Shown here in pieces: positions 27,727-37,956 of a stretch of DNA of 64,000 nucleotides; position 1 is the first letter of the stretch, and each line of letters begins with the position of its first letter. Source of the stretch: an uncultured Aquimarina sp. (GTDB taxonomy: Bacteria > Bacteroidota > Bacteroidia > Flavobacteriales > Flavobacteriaceae); assembly GCA_947498775.1 (NCBI GenBank), contig CANMLL010000002.1, positions 279,626-343,625 of the forward strand. Reading direction: 5' to 3'. A program made the position numbers and the translations under genes. The notes under the pieces are model-generated. The model was not told the origin of the DNA, made no database searches, and saw only the letters and a list, made by a program, of their open reading frames with translations.

Positions 27727-30672
27727 TTATTTCTTAACTAATCTTTGTGTTTCCAGAATGTTATTATTCGCATCTCTAATAGACAACAAATATATTCCTG
27801 ATCTAAAAACTTTGGGCTCTATCGTTTGCGATCTGGAAGAAATGACTTCTTCATATACTACTTCTCCTGCGAGATTATAAATTGTCGCCTTCAGCACTTG
27901 ATTATTTTTCGTTAATACTGTAGAGGAAATAGTGATCTCGTTGGTAAACGGATTTGGATAAATAATATGATAGTTTTTTTCTAAGGACTGCGCTTCTGTT
28001 CTTACTACACCAGTAGAATACGTAGTATAAATAGAGTATCTGTAATTACTTTGGGCACCCCCGCCATGAGTTGATGGCATATTGCCTGAGATTGACCAGG
28101 CAGATCCATCAGCCTGATATCGTCCTGGAGTTCCTGATACATAAGCTATACCTGGATTACTAGAAAATATCCATGATAGCCAAATAGTTTCTCCATTATT
28201 TACAGCTACCGGGCTTTCTAGAGAAATTTTTTGCCATCCTCTTGTAGATTGAACAGGAGTTATGGCAGTTTGCGCTAATCGATTTCCTGGTACTCCACTA
28301 TTATCTGCATAAACACCTAACTGCACTTCACCAGTACCACCTGCAACACGAAAGGTAATACTTTCCAACGTTCCGCTTTCTGTCATCGTAAATGGCATTG
28401 ATCGCTGTGTACTGTGGGTAGAATCACGATCACCTACTGTTGTAACTCCAACAGTTCCTGTGGTACCGCCACCAGTTGTTTCTGTGAACGTAGCGGTAAT
28501 AGATTTATTCGAATCCATTACTATAGACTCGGGATTGGTAGTTCCAGAAAGTGCTCCACTCCAACTATCAAACTCCCATCCTGCAGCAGGTGTTGCAGTT
28601 ACCGTAACAGAACTTCCTTCGATATAGGTTCCTGTACCATTTAGACTACCTTGGCCTACTGTATTAGTAGTTAATGTATAGGTGACTGTAGATGTATCTC
28701 TTAAATAGTTTGCATAAATTGAATACAAGTAATCGCTTTGTGCACCACTACCGTAACTTGACGGAATGTTGCCTCCGCTAGCAGACCAACTTGATCCGGT
28801 TGCTTCGTACCGCCCAGGGGTTCCTGTTGCATAAGCAATTCCCGGATTATTTGAGAAGATCCAGGCCAACCACAAGGTATCTCCATTGAGGGCAGTTACC
28901 GTATTCTCTAAACCAACCGTCTGCCATCCACGAGTTGCTCTTACCGGAGTTATAGCTGTGCTGCTTAGTCTGTCACCAGGAACACCGTTATTATCTGCAT
29001 ACACTCCTAACTGTACATCTCCTGTGCCACCAGCAATATGGAAAGTGATGCTTTGTAAGATTCCATTTTCTGTCATCGTATATGGCATAGCCCTACGAGT
29101 AGTGTGTGTAGCATCTCTATCACCTACTGTGGTTACCCCAAGCGTATATAAAACGGTAGAATTATCTAAGGTAGTAACATTTTCTGTATTACTGAATCCA
29201 GAAATATTTCCTGCATTGTCTTTTGCCTGTACCTTAAATGAATAGGCCGTGTTTTCTGCCAATCCACTTATGTCATAACCTGTGGCACCTGTGGTTCCGA
29301 TTAGCGTGTTGTTTTGGTATACATCGTATCCGGAAACAGCTACATTATCGGTTGATGCATTCCATGTTAAAGAAACAGTACTCGCAGTAACATTAAATGC
29401 ACTAAGATTAGCTGGTGTAGAAGGAGCCTCCTCATCAGGAACATTAGTATTATTAATAGTAACTACACTTCCGTTTGAAGGATTCCAGATATCAAGATTG
29501 GCAGGTATGGTAAATGGGTTGTCATTTGATACAGAACCCACTAGAGACGCATTATCTACCTTTATGGTGCGTGCCTCGATTTTGTTTTCGTCTACGAAAA
29601 TCCACTTAAACTGGTTAAATCTTGCCGAATTACGCGTCCAACTTTTACTATCATTATTAGATCGTAATGGAGCACCCCAGCATCCCTCGCCGGCATATAC
29701 GGTTCCATTTTGATCATCTCTCACAAAACCTTCGTCGCTTCCTGTTCCAGTTGATGGGCGAAGAGGCCAAGTAGTTTTAACGGTATGCGCATCACATTCT
29801 ATAACCAGTTTGACTCCTTTGTCATAAAAAAGTTGTGCCCAGTTATTATATTGATTAGTACCTTCAGACTTTGAAGACACATGAGGACGCATAGGTTTGT
29901 GGTACTGTGCCATTTTCCAAATTGTATTGGGGTTGGCATTCAGGTCATCACGCAACCAGGTGGTTTGATTTCCCGAGATAGAAATCTCAGTATTCAAGGT
30001 ATAGGTTCGTACCAAATTATTTCCAAAAGTAAGTGCGTAATAAACACTTGATGAAGGTACATCAAAAAGATGGTAGATACTATTATTACTATCTTCATGA
30101 TTACCACGAGTAGCAACAATAGGAAACATTCTATTGTCACTTGCAATAGTTAATTGCCAGTCATTAAACCAATCGATCCATTCACCATTACTATCGCCGT
30201 TAGTCATATCTCCACCAAATAAAACAGCGTGAGGCTTTAACTTGGCTACAAGACGATTGGCATTTTGTCGGGGTGTACGGTTGTTTCGGGAATCTCCTCC
30301 TGCAACAAAGGATAATCTACTATTATCTGCAGGAGCTGTTTTAAACCAAAAACGTTCGCTAGTCCCTTCACTATCATTTATTACAAAATAATAAGCGGTG
30401 TTTGGGGTCAACCCTGTAATACGGGCAAAATTGTTGTTCATTCCTTTGTAGGAAACAGTTCTGTCTGGAGCTTTTGAATTAGGGTAGCTGGTGTAGTTTG
30501 TACCAAAATCGGTAGTTCCATAATAAACAACAGGGGCACTTCCTGAAGTTTGATCCCAACCAATTACGATTGAGGTGGCGGGGTTGTCTCGCAAAGTCAA
30601 ACGGTATTTACCATTTGATGAATACGAATTAATTGCTAATAATGAAATTAACAATACAAAAATTCTTTTCAT
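27727..30672 (-). CDS. Secreted purple-acid-phosphatase-like protein with FN3, repeated modules and T9SS sorting tail
   Basis: A 981-residue secreted protein. A signal peptide and an N-terminal FN3-like domain are followed by a metallophosphatase domain with GGDSR, GGDMTNG, GNHE and later His motifs (residues about 120-330). A second FN3 domain spans about 411-507. Two copies of a roughly 147-residue module (about 511-657 and 741-887, each with TTVGDRD, GTGEVQLGVYAD-like and TPGRY) flank a bacterial beta-repeat (about 661-740). The last 80 residues are a T9SS type A sorting domain (YPNPFTNE...GIYLLSI). It should be exported across the outer membrane and released or attached. The substrate is unknown. 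Confidence 0.9.
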   Translation of the reverse strand: MKRIFVLLISLLAINSYSSNGKYRLTLRDNPATSIVIGWDQTSGSAPVVYYGTTDFGTNYTSYPNSKAPDRTVSYKGMNNNFARITGLTPNTAYYFVINDSEGTSERFWFKTAPADNSRLSFVAGGDSRNNRTPRQNANRLVAKLKPHAVLFGGDMTNGDSNGEWIDWFNDWQLTIASDNRMFPIVATRGNHEDSNNSIYHLFDVPSSSVYYALTFGNNLVRTYTLNTEISISGNQTTWLRDDLNANPNTIWKMAQYHKPMRPHVSSKSEGTNQYNNWAQLFYDKGVKLVIECDAHTVKTTWPLRPSTGTGSDEGFVRDDQNGTVYAGEGCWGAPLRSNNDSKSWTRNSARFNQFKWIFVDENKIEARTIKVDNASLVGSVSNDNPFTIPANLDIWNPSNGSVVTINNTNVPDEEAPSTPANLSAFNVTASTVSLTWNASTDNVAVSGYDVYQNNTLIGTTGATGYDISGLAENTAYSFKVQAKDNAGNISGFSNTENVTTLDNSTVLYTLGVTTVGDRDATHTTRRAMPYTMTENGILQSITFHIAGGTGDVQLGVYADNNGVPGDRLSSTAITPVRATRGWQTVGLENTVTALNGDTLWLAWIFSNNPGIAYATGTPGRYEATGSSWSASGGNIPSSYGSGAQSDYLYSIYANYLRDTSTVTYTLTTNTVGQGSLNGTGTYIEGSSVTVTATPAAGWEFDSWSGALSGTTNPESIVMDSNKSITATFTETTGGGTTGTVGVTTVGDRDSTHSTQRSMPFTMTESGTLESITFRVAGGTGEVQLGVYADNSGVPGNRLAQTAITPVQSTRGWQKISLESPVAVNNGETIWLSWIFSSNPGIAYVSGTPGRYQADGSAWSISGNMPSTHGGGAQSNYRYSIYTTYSTGVVRTEAQSLEKNYHIIYPNPFTNEITISSTVLTKNNQVLKATIYNLAGEVVYEEVISSRSQTIEPKVFRSGIYLLSIRDANNNILETQRLVKK

Positions 30673-31058
30673 TTTGTGTGAATTAAGGGTTAATGTTTAT
30701 ATTAAGTAATCTACTTTAAAGCTTATTTGATCTTAATATTCTTCACGCCGAATTTTCTATTAAAACTAAAAATGTTTATACTACTATAAAATTAATTCAC
30801 TGACTATAAAAAAAATTTTCTGACTGCAAGTTTTAACCAAAACTTAAATTGAGTAACTTAAATTTATTCAAAACTTAATCTTACTTATAACTCAAATTTT
30901 GATAATTTATTTCATTATATAAAGACGTGTATTTTATGATTTACCCCTAGACATTTTAATTTTTAATCAAAACCAAAAAATTATAAATTTGAAAATCAAG
31001 GCATATAAACATCGACAGTTTCAAATAATTTTAATCAGATTACGTTTTATTTTGTATC
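30673..31058. other. Intergenic region between divergent genes
   Basis: 386 AT-rich bases between the phosphatase gene (minus) and a membrane-protein gene (plus). A possible -7 box TAAATTTG (30984-30991) faces the membrane-protein gene. No reading frame or strong structure was seen. Confidence 0.4.
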
Positions 31059-31946
31059 ATGAAAAACTCTAAAGCCTCAATTATTTTACACATCTCTGTG
31101 TTCTTAATTTTTTTCGGAAGAGCCTGGCAACATCTATTTTGGGATGCGCCTTATCGATCTTTTTTTTGGGACGAAGCTTTACTACAACCTGTAGTAGAGG
31201 GGATTTTCAATATTTCCTGGAAAGATTATGTTACTAGTAGTACAACAGACGATGCTATTCAAACCATTATCAGAGCAAATGGAATTTTATATTTAATTGC
31301 TGCGATATGTGCTTTATATATAAAGAAACTGAACACAAAATGGATTCGTCTTCCATTATGGTTAGGAGGTATTTCATTAGTAATTTTAACCATTCTTTTA
31401 ACAAAAGAGAAGTTCTACCATGGAGCTCAATTTTTTGAGCATAGCATTCAATTTGGCTTGCCCTTTGTTTTATTGTACAGTTTCAAAAATAATAGCGAAG
31501 AAAAAATTATTCTTGTGTTGAAAATTTTAATTGCAGTTACATTTTTCTCCCATGGATTATATGCCTTTGGATTCTATCCCGTTCCCGGAAAATTCGTAGA
31601 TATGGTCATTCATATCTTTGGTTTCACTGAATCGACTGCAATTATCTTTTTGTACATCGCTGGTATTCTTGATTTTATTTTGGCTGTTTTAATTTTTGTT
31701 CCAAGGATAACTGTATATGCACTTTGGTATGCCGTAATCTGGGGGTTACTTACAGCACTTGCAAGAATCTTTGCTAATTTTTATGTGGACTTTCCGTTAG
31801 ATTCTATTCATCAAAATCTTCATGAAACAGTATACAGGATTCCTCATGGTTTAACTCCTTTAATTGTATTAATAGTAATAAATAAACATAGGATTAAACT
31901 CCTTCAACCCGCTTTTGATCAAATTCAAAGTGTTTTTCGTTCTTAA
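31059..31946 (+). CDS. Polytopic membrane protein of unknown function
   Basis: A 295-residue protein with about 7-8 hydrophobic helices and short loops. An early conserved-looking pair (RAWQHLFWDAPYR) and several His residues (FYHGAQFFEHSIQF) sit near membrane boundaries. It resembles uncharacterised DoxX-like or heme-binding membrane proteins, but I cannot place it in a family. It is monocistronic, with its own promoter region upstream and a strong terminator downstream. Confidence 0.75.
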   Translation: MKNSKASIILHISVFLIFFGRAWQHLFWDAPYRSFFWDEALLQPVVEGIFNISWKDYVTSSTTDDAIQTIIRANGILYLIAAICALYIKKLNTKWIRLPLWLGGISLVILTILLTKEKFYHGAQFFEHSIQFGLPFVLLYSFKNNSEEKIILVLKILIAVTFFSHGLYAFGFYPVPGKFVDMVIHIFGFTESTAIIFLYIAGILDFILAVLIFVPRITVYALWYAVIWGLLTALARIFANFYVDFPLDSIHQNLHETVYRIPHGLTPLIVLIVINKHRIKLLQPAFDQIQSVFRS

Positions 31947-31967
31947 ACCCTTTAAAATCACAAGAAA

Positions 31968-31993
31968 AAAAGGCCGTTTTAAAACGGCCTTTT
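31968..31993. terminator. Perfectly palindromic terminator
   Basis: AAAAGGCCGTTTT followed directly by AAAACGGCCTTTT, 22 bp after the membrane-protein stop; works on both strands between convergent genes. Confidence 0.85.
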
Positions 31994-32105
31994 ACATCTA
32001 GAAATTCTCAACAAATCAATTATATTACAAATCAAACGGTTTATATTCTTGTCTGATTGCTCTAGATTCTTTGTGTATATTTCTATATACACTACTCACA
32101 ATAAT

Positions 32106-35100
32106 CTATTGTATTATCAACTTTTGAGTCACAGATTCTTCTCCCTCTATTTCAACCTTAACCAGATAAATACCAGATTGTAAGGATAAACTTTTGGCCG
32201 ATATCGTATTGGTTCCCGAGTGTAATCGAATTGTAGACTTTTCACTTCCTAACAAGGTATAGATCGTTGCGGTTGCGTTTTTAGTAGTTGTTCTTCCAAT
32301 GCTAAGTACAAAACTGTCTTTTGCAGGATTTGGCCACATACTAATAGATGATAAGGCTCCTTCGTCATCAGTTCCCATAATTGCAGTTGTTCCAGTAAAA
32401 TCTGCAACCCTGACTACCGATCCTCCACAAGATCCTTCATAGATCTTTACATTCGAGAATGTAGAATTGTTACCAGATCCAGCATCATTGTCATTGATGA
32501 ATACCAATCGATCCATAGCTCCTGTATAGAAACCACCAACGGGTATCACGTATGTAGTTGTACCACTGGTGTAATTATCATAATTAGTCACTCCGTAGTT
32601 TTGGGTACCATGAACCTTGAAATATCTCGTTGGTGTTAAGGTATTATCATCTTCAAATCCAACCCCATGTATCTCTCCCTGACCTGTACTACTGAAATCA
32701 AACTCGATAACCGTATTTGCAGTCACATTATAGTTAAGTGCAATATATTTCCAGGTATTATTGGTTAATGATAAGGCTTCTCCTCCACTTCCTATAGAGA
32801 AGTTTCCTGCAGCATCCTGATTAGAGAATGAAGTGATCGTAAAATCATTAAAATTGATGGTGTCACAAGTAGGCGGTGGTGGCGGAGTAACAGAGCCATT
32901 TTGGATACTTACATCATCGATTGCAATATCACTTTGCCAGCCGCTTCCACCAGAACCGGTAACTACATTAAATCGTAACTGCACACTAGCTTCTCCTGCA
33001 TAAGCTGCAAGATCTATATCTGCTGCATTCCAGTTTGAGCCTTGCGCACCATTTCTACTAAATACACTAGTCCAGTTTCCTTCATTATTGGTTCTTGCCT
33101 CTAAATTTAGGCTATTAATAGCGCTACCCAACATATGGTATTGGAAGGTTAAATTTGGCTCAGTCAAACTGCCAAAATTTAAACAAGGTGAATTTAGAAT
33201 AGCTCTTTTATTCGGGAATCCTGTTCCGTTTCCAGAAGCTTCCACATAAATATAGGTACTTCCATCTGCAGCACTATTTGGCCCTGTACTATTAGAAGGT
33301 GTTCCGCCTGAGTTTCTAGTCCAATCTAGATCATCACCAGAAGTAGCCTGAGACCATTCACCAAGATTTGTTTCAAAACTTTCGTTGAATGGAAATGAAG
33401 CCACATCACCAGTGCATTCTCCAGTTCCAGGTCCTGGTCCAGGCCCTCCATCACATGGATTCGTAAAGGAAACTGTTTGGTCTGTTTGACCATTAGAACC
33501 ACCATTATTGTTTTCATTAGCATCTTGCCCAACTCCTCTCTCTGCAAATGCCTTCCAGATCAAACAGTTATACTGTCCGCCATATAGATCTTGATCCGCC
33601 TGTAGAATCCCATCTCGACCAGAAACAAATCCTGGGTTATTTGCTGTGTTTTTAAGTCCTTCAATAACCAAAGCCATAGCAATATTGTTACCGCCAGTAC
33701 CATTATAGAAATCAGGATCAAAACCTTCCTGATCTATTAATAACCAGGTCATATCCCATAGTATTGTTGCAAATGCATACCCAACACCATGAGGCCTAGC
33801 CAATCCACCGATATCGGCATATTCGGTATCATTGATAGATCTGTTTGTAGAATAACGCGTTGGTCTAATTCCTGCACCGTTTGTTCCTTCTCCAAGAACA
33901 TAGGTCCCTACACCTCTTCCATCGGTACCAGAATCTCCGGCTTTCATAGTAAGCATTAAACCAAACCAATCAGACCATCCTTCGCCCATTTGTTCTGACC
34001 CACCAAGGGCATTAGAAGAAGGACCACCAACTAACCTAGTAGAAATACCGTGGCCATACTCATGAGCAATAATTACGTTGTCCAAGGACCCATCCCTACC
34101 AGGATTCGTACGGTTCCATAAGAACATTTGCATTCTAGGATTGCTTCCATCACCGGGAGTAGAGAAATTTGCATTGTTGGTTCCACTTCCATCTTGTGCA
34201 TCTGCATTTACAGAATCACTTCCTGATCCACCTTTTCCATAATTGTTTTCCTGAAAATTTCCACTAGCTTCATTAAAACCATATTGATACCAGACATCAT
34301 GCATAATATTATTCCAGTAAAACAAATTGGCGATAGATGCATCTCTATAATTGCTAGGTGATTGACTTAAGTTAATTGGAAAATCAAAATCCAGGCTTGA
34401 TCCTCCATCTGGAGAAAAGCCAGTACCATTGTTTCCATTACTATCATCTTGAGCCCAAACGTTATTGCCACGAGTGATTGTGTACTCTGCTCCTGCATTT
34501 CCATTGGTATCATGCCATCCAAAAGGCGAAGCCGTTGCATTTGCCGGATCGGTAACTATCGAACGATTTCCTTCATCAGGACTTCCTACAGGCATAGCAT
34601 ACACAGTATAAGAATCTGGAGCAAGTGCAGCTGCTTCAGCCTTAGTCATAGCTCCCACTCTGTTGCGATCAAAAAGTACAGCTTTGTGATTATGAGATTT
34701 ATGTCCCTCTTCCGCATCAAAATTACAGGTAATTACCCAGTTATGTTCACGCAAAATTTTGTTGCTGGCAGCATCTACATAACTGTTCCACCAGTTCTGG
34801 GCTCCTTTTTCATACAAACTTATGTTCCAGGTTAAACGCAGCTCTTTATTATGCAAAACGTACACTTTTCTTGCTTTAATAGGTTCGTCTGCCGTTATTC
34901 CAGAGTTTTTATATTCAAAAACTTCACTTCCACTAGATTTATTCACCGTGCGTGAAAGACTTTTTGCCTGAGGCAAATTATGAGCACTTATTACTGCTCT
35001 AATTGCACTTTCTGGCGTTGTAGAAGCTTTGGTTAATGTTGTTTTTACCTTAACTTCTTCTATAAACTGATTGATCTCATAAGTAACTTTGTTATTCTGC

Positions 35101-35360
35101 ACAGTTAACTTATACGTTCCATCTTCTATCGGAATTCCTTTAAGATATTGCTTGATATAAACGTGCATTATTCCGTCTTTTAGTGAAGGAACTTCGTCGG
35201 TTATTTTCCAATCTGAATAATCATTAATGGTTGCAGCCGATTTTGAAGAAGTTGTTAGCGCGTCGTTGAAATGATTCTGGACAATAGTTTTCATGTCCTG
35301 AGCTAAAATTGTTTGCCCAATCAGAAATAACAGAAAGGCAAACGAGTAGACTTTTTTCAT
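32106..35360 (-). CDS. Secreted M36 (fungalysin) zinc metallopeptidase with MAM domain and T9SS tail
   Basis: A 1084-residue secreted protease. It has a signal peptide (ILAQ), an FTP/propeptide region (about 25-200), then a fungalysin catalytic domain with HEYGHG (zinc ligands and catalytic Glu) and a third ligand Glu in QMGEGWSDW. A MAM-like domain follows (ESFETNLGEW...IAIDDVSI, about 665-830), then a further beta domain, then a T9SS type A sorting domain (WPNPAKDSFVLSI to the C-terminus). It likely digests extracellular proteins. The gene is alone and convergent with the membrane-protein gene. Confidence 0.93.
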   Translation of the reverse strand: MKKVYSFAFLLFLIGQTILAQDMKTIVQNHFNDALTTSSKSAATINDYSDWKITDEVPSLKDGIMHVYIKQYLKGIPIEDGTYKLTVQNNKVTYEINQFIEEVKVKTTLTKASTTPESAIRAVISAHNLPQAKSLSRTVNKSSGSEVFEYKNSGITADEPIKARKVYVLHNKELRLTWNISLYEKGAQNWWNSYVDAASNKILREHNWVITCNFDAEEGHKSHNHKAVLFDRNRVGAMTKAEAAALAPDSYTVYAMPVGSPDEGNRSIVTDPANATASPFGWHDTNGNAGAEYTITRGNNVWAQDDSNGNNGTGFSPDGGSSLDFDFPINLSQSPSNYRDASIANLFYWNNIMHDVWYQYGFNEASGNFQENNYGKGGSGSDSVNADAQDGSGTNNANFSTPGDGSNPRMQMFLWNRTNPGRDGSLDNVIIAHEYGHGISTRLVGGPSSNALGGSEQMGEGWSDWFGLMLTMKAGDSGTDGRGVGTYVLGEGTNGAGIRPTRYSTNRSINDTEYADIGGLARPHGVGYAFATILWDMTWLLIDQEGFDPDFYNGTGGNNIAMALVIEGLKNTANNPGFVSGRDGILQADQDLYGGQYNCLIWKAFAERGVGQDANENNNGGSNGQTDQTVSFTNPCDGGPGPGPGTGECTGDVASFPFNESFETNLGEWSQATSGDDLDWTRNSGGTPSNSTGPNSAADGSTYIYVEASGNGTGFPNKRAILNSPCLNFGSLTEPNLTFQYHMLGSAINSLNLEARTNNEGNWTSVFSRNGAQGSNWNAADIDLAAYAGEASVQLRFNVVTGSGGSGWQSDIAIDDVSIQNGSVTPPPPPTCDTINFNDFTITSFSNQDAAGNFSIGSGGEALSLTNNTWKYIALNYNVTANTVIEFDFSSTGQGEIHGVGFEDDNTLTPTRYFKVHGTQNYGVTNYDNYTSGTTTYVIPVGGFYTGAMDRLVFINDNDAGSGNNSTFSNVKIYEGSCGGSVVRVADFTGTTAIMGTDDEGALSSISMWPNPAKDSFVLSIGRTTTKNATATIYTLLGSEKSTIRLHSGTNTISAKSLSLQSGIYLVKVEIEGEESVTQKLIIQ

Positions 35361-35777
35361 AAAAAATAAGTTTTGAGTTTGTGTTCTGCAAAATTAACAA
35401 AAATTAAACTATTTATAATAATTTATGATAATAATGTATTTAATTACCATAAATTAACAATAATGCTATAGTTTTTTCAACATATCAATCAAAAGTTGTT
35501 TGAGATCAATCAATCTTCATCCAACTATTATAAACACTATAGATACCAAAAAATCATTACTAAAAAGCTACTAAACTGAATGTCAAAAAAGAACATTAAT
35601 CCCTTTTTCTCATTACGGTAAAAGTGTCAAAATTTACTAAATCAATTTTGTCCTAAGTAATATCCATTACTACCTGTAGAATATCGATTTGATTAACAAA
35701 TATTTGTAAAACCTAAACAAGATATTCGTAAATTGCTATTGAAAAACCAACCTCTCTTTATAAAAATTATTAAACTA
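35361..35777. other. Intergenic region between divergent genes
   Basis: 417 AT-rich bases between the M36 gene and the YdeI-like gene. A minus-strand -7-like TAATTTTG (complement of 35389-35396) faces the protease gene, and a perfect 12-bp palindrome ACAAATATTTGT lies at 35696-35707. No gene was seen. Confidence 0.4.
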
Positions 35778-36260
35778 ATGAACAGTACTGTTTTTGAAAC
35801 CCCACTGCACTCAAATCATAGTGTTATAGTGCCGGATACTATTGTTAAAGTATTTCTTGATAAAGGCCGCAAGAGAGTCATTACAAAAATTACTTTTAAA
35901 GGTAATTCGGTTACTTTTCATGCTGCATTACAGAAATACCAGGGTAACCATCATATTACCTTTAACAAAGTAAATCAAAAGAAACTCGGTGTTTTTTCAA
36001 CTGATTATTTTACAGTAGAATTATTTGAAGATGACTCAAAATACGGTGTAGAAATGCCCAAAGAGTTTGAAGCTGTATTGCAGAGCGACCCAGAAGTATC
36101 TGATATTTTTGAATCACTAACCAGTGGAAAAAAACGTAGCCTTATTTATTATATTTTGAAGATAAAAAACTCTCAAAATAGAATTGACAAAGCACTCATA
36201 ATTACAGAAAATCTGAAACGAGGAATTAGAGATAATAGCCAATTAATCAAAAAAATGTAA
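35778..36260 (+). CDS. YdeI/OmpD-associated family protein (DUF1905-like)
   Basis: I start at the ATG at 35778, since an upstream in-frame TTG adds a hydrophobic but implausible tail. The 160-residue product has a beta-rich N-terminal half fitting DUF1905 (PLHSNHSVIVPDTIVKVFL, RVITKITFKG) and a C-terminal helical YdeI-type segment (PEVSDIFESLTSGKKRSLIYYI). It is cytoplasmic. The family is linked to stress responses in other bacteria, but the function is not established. Confidence 0.75.
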   Translation: MNSTVFETPLHSNHSVIVPDTIVKVFLDKGRKRVITKITFKGNSVTFHAALQKYQGNHHITFNKVNQKKLGVFSTDYFTVELFEDDSKYGVEMPKEFEAVLQSDPEVSDIFESLTSGKKRSLIYYILKIKNSQNRIDKALIITENLKRGIRDNSQLIKKM

Positions 36261-36371
36261 ATCATAAACCAGAACCATTCTTTTATATAGCATTGTACTA
36301 AATAAGATATTCTAATCTTTGACGTTTTCGATATTATATGTACTTTTAAATATCACTAAATCTCTTAAAAT

Positions 36372-37112
36372 ATGGACAAACGAAAATTTTTAAAAACAAC
36401 AGTAATCGCTTCTACTGGAATGGCTGCAGTACCATCGATACTTTTATCTTCTTGCAACTCCTCTACCAAGGACAAGGACAAGGACAAGGATAATAATGCT
36501 AGTACTGCCAAAACCACGATTCCGACATTTGTTTTGCCAAAATTGGATTATAGCTATGATGCTTTTACTGATACTATTGATGCCATGACCATGGAAATTC
36601 ATCATTCTAAACATCATCAAGGGTATGTAAACAAATTAAATGCAGCGCTTCAAGAAAACCCTGTATCTGCTCAAAGCATAGAAGATATCTTAAAAAATCA
36701 TGATTTACCCACGGGAATTAGAAATAATGGAGGAGGTCATTATAACCATTCTCTATATTGGGATATTTTAACTCCGGGTGGCACTATGTCTGATAACTTT
36801 AAAAGTCTACTTGATCAAAATTTTGGTTCTATTGAATCGTTTAAAAATGAGCTCGCAGATGCCGGAAAGAAAAGATTTGGATCAGGTTGGGCCTGGCTTT
36901 GCCAAGACACCGATAAAAAACTGTTTATCACCTCAACACCTAATCAAGATAATCCATTAATGAAAGTTGCAGATAAACAGGGGCATCCTATTCTTGGTAT
37001 AGACGTATGGGAGCATGCATACTACTTGAAATATCAAAATAAAAGAGGAGATTACCTTACTAAAATAATCAATATAATCAACTGGCAAAAAGTCGAAGCT
37101 AGAATTATATGA
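36372..37112 (+). CDS. sodA: Exported Mn/Fe superoxide dismutase
   Basis: A 246-residue Mn/Fe-family SOD with an export signal (KRKFLKTTVIASTGMAAV, ending in the lipobox-like LLSSC), so it is probably a periplasmic lipoprotein; the signal resembles a Tat signal but has KR, not RR. Metal ligands are visible: His in HHSKHHQGY, His in GHYNHSLYW, and Asp and His in DVWEHAYY. The QDNPLM stretch favours manganese or cambialistic use. An in-frame run of AAGGAC hexamers encodes a KDKDKDKD linker after the lipobox. The gene symbol follows the family. A Cu/Zn SOD gene lies 119 bp downstream. Confidence 0.9.
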   Translation: MDKRKFLKTTVIASTGMAAVPSILLSSCNSSTKDKDKDKDNNASTAKTTIPTFVLPKLDYSYDAFTDTIDAMTMEIHHSKHHQGYVNKLNAALQENPVSAQSIEDILKNHDLPTGIRNNGGGHYNHSLYWDILTPGGTMSDNFKSLLDQNFGSIESFKNELADAGKKRFGSGWAWLCQDTDKKLFITSTPNQDNPLMKVADKQGHPILGIDVWEHAYYLKYQNKRGDYLTKIINIINWQKVEARII

Positions 37113-37231
37113 TCCTAAAATTAAAAGGCTCCCCTTTATACTAACTAGTTGTATTACTTTCTATACAAGCAAGTTAAGATTAAATTAAGTACATTGCATA
37201 TAAAAAGTAATACACACAAGTAATTGGAATT

Positions 37232-37798
37232 ATGAAAATTATATATTTAATAGGATTAACTTTAGTCATTATTGGCTCTGGTTGTAAAGGAGAAAAAAAA
37301 GAAGATACCGACATTAAAAAAACTACCTCGGTAGATAAGAGTAGTGTTAAAAAGTTAGAAATTAGCTTAGCATCAAAAAGTGAAAGTAATGCCGCTGGTA
37401 ACATCATTTTTATTGAAGAAGAAGGATTAGTAAGTATGGAGGCATCTTTGACAGGGCTTTCTGAAGGAGAGCATGCCATCCATATCCATGAAAAAGCAGA
37501 TTGCTCTTCTATAGATGGAAAATCTACAGGCGGACATTGGAACCCAACCATGAAACCTCACGGAAAATGGGGCGCCAAAGAAGGATACCATAAGGGAGAT
37601 ATTGGAAATTTTAAAGTAAATGAAGCGGGTAATGGCAATTTGACTTTTGCTACTAACGAGTGGTGTATAGGCTGCGATGATAAAAAAAAGAATATCATCG
37701 GTAAAGCTATAATTGTACATCAGGGTGTTGATGACTTTACAACTCAACCAACAGGTGCTGCTGGTGGTAGAGTGAGTTGTGGTGCAATTATACAGTAA
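37232..37798 (+). CDS. sodC: Cu/Zn superoxide dismutase lipoprotein
   Basis: A 188-residue protein with a lipoprotein signal (lipobox GSGC) and a Cu/Zn SOD domain. Copper ligands HAIHIHEKADC (His-x-His) and a later His (AIIVHQGVDD) are present, along with zinc ligands in GGHWNP, KPHG and GYHKGDIGN. The disulfide Cys residues (DCSS and VSCG) are there too. It should sit in the periplasm or on the surface, detoxifying external superoxide. It is co-directional with the exported Mn/Fe SOD, followed by its own terminator. Confidence 0.92.
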   Translation: MKIIYLIGLTLVIIGSGCKGEKKEDTDIKKTTSVDKSSVKKLEISLASKSESNAAGNIIFIEEEGLVSMEASLTGLSEGEHAIHIHEKADCSSIDGKSTGGHWNPTMKPHGKWGAKEGYHKGDIGNFKVNEAGNGNLTFATNEWCIGCDDKKKNIIGKAIIVHQGVDDFTTQPTGAAGGRVSCGAIIQ

Positions 37799-37819
37799 CC
37801 AAATAATAACACTATAAAC

Positions 37820-37848
37820 AAAAGAGGTTGTTAAAAACAGCCTCTTTT
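37820..37848 (+). terminator. Intrinsic terminator after sodC
   Basis: AAAAGAGG...CCTCTTTT arms with an inner TGTT/AACA pairing, followed by T-rich sequence. Confidence 0.85.
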
Positions 37849-37932
37849 TATTTGTTAAAGCTTTATGGTATACCCTTCTTCATTATTCTTAATTAGATAA
37901 CAAGGGATTAATATTTTTGAAAAAAATAAGAC

Positions 37933-37940
37933 TAACTTTG
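37933..37940 (+). promoter_or_regulatory. Candidate -7 box (TAACTTTG)
   Basis: Matches TAnnTTTG, 16 bp before the ATG of the LETM1-related gene. A TTG lies closer upstream than the usual -33 spacing, so support is partial. Confidence 0.35.
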
Positions 37941-37956
37941 TAACAAACCTTAATCA

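Noticed and set aside
28886..29713. Long plus-strand frames opposite the phosphatase gene
   Set aside because: They are antisense shadows of a well-supported secreted protein and lack domain features.
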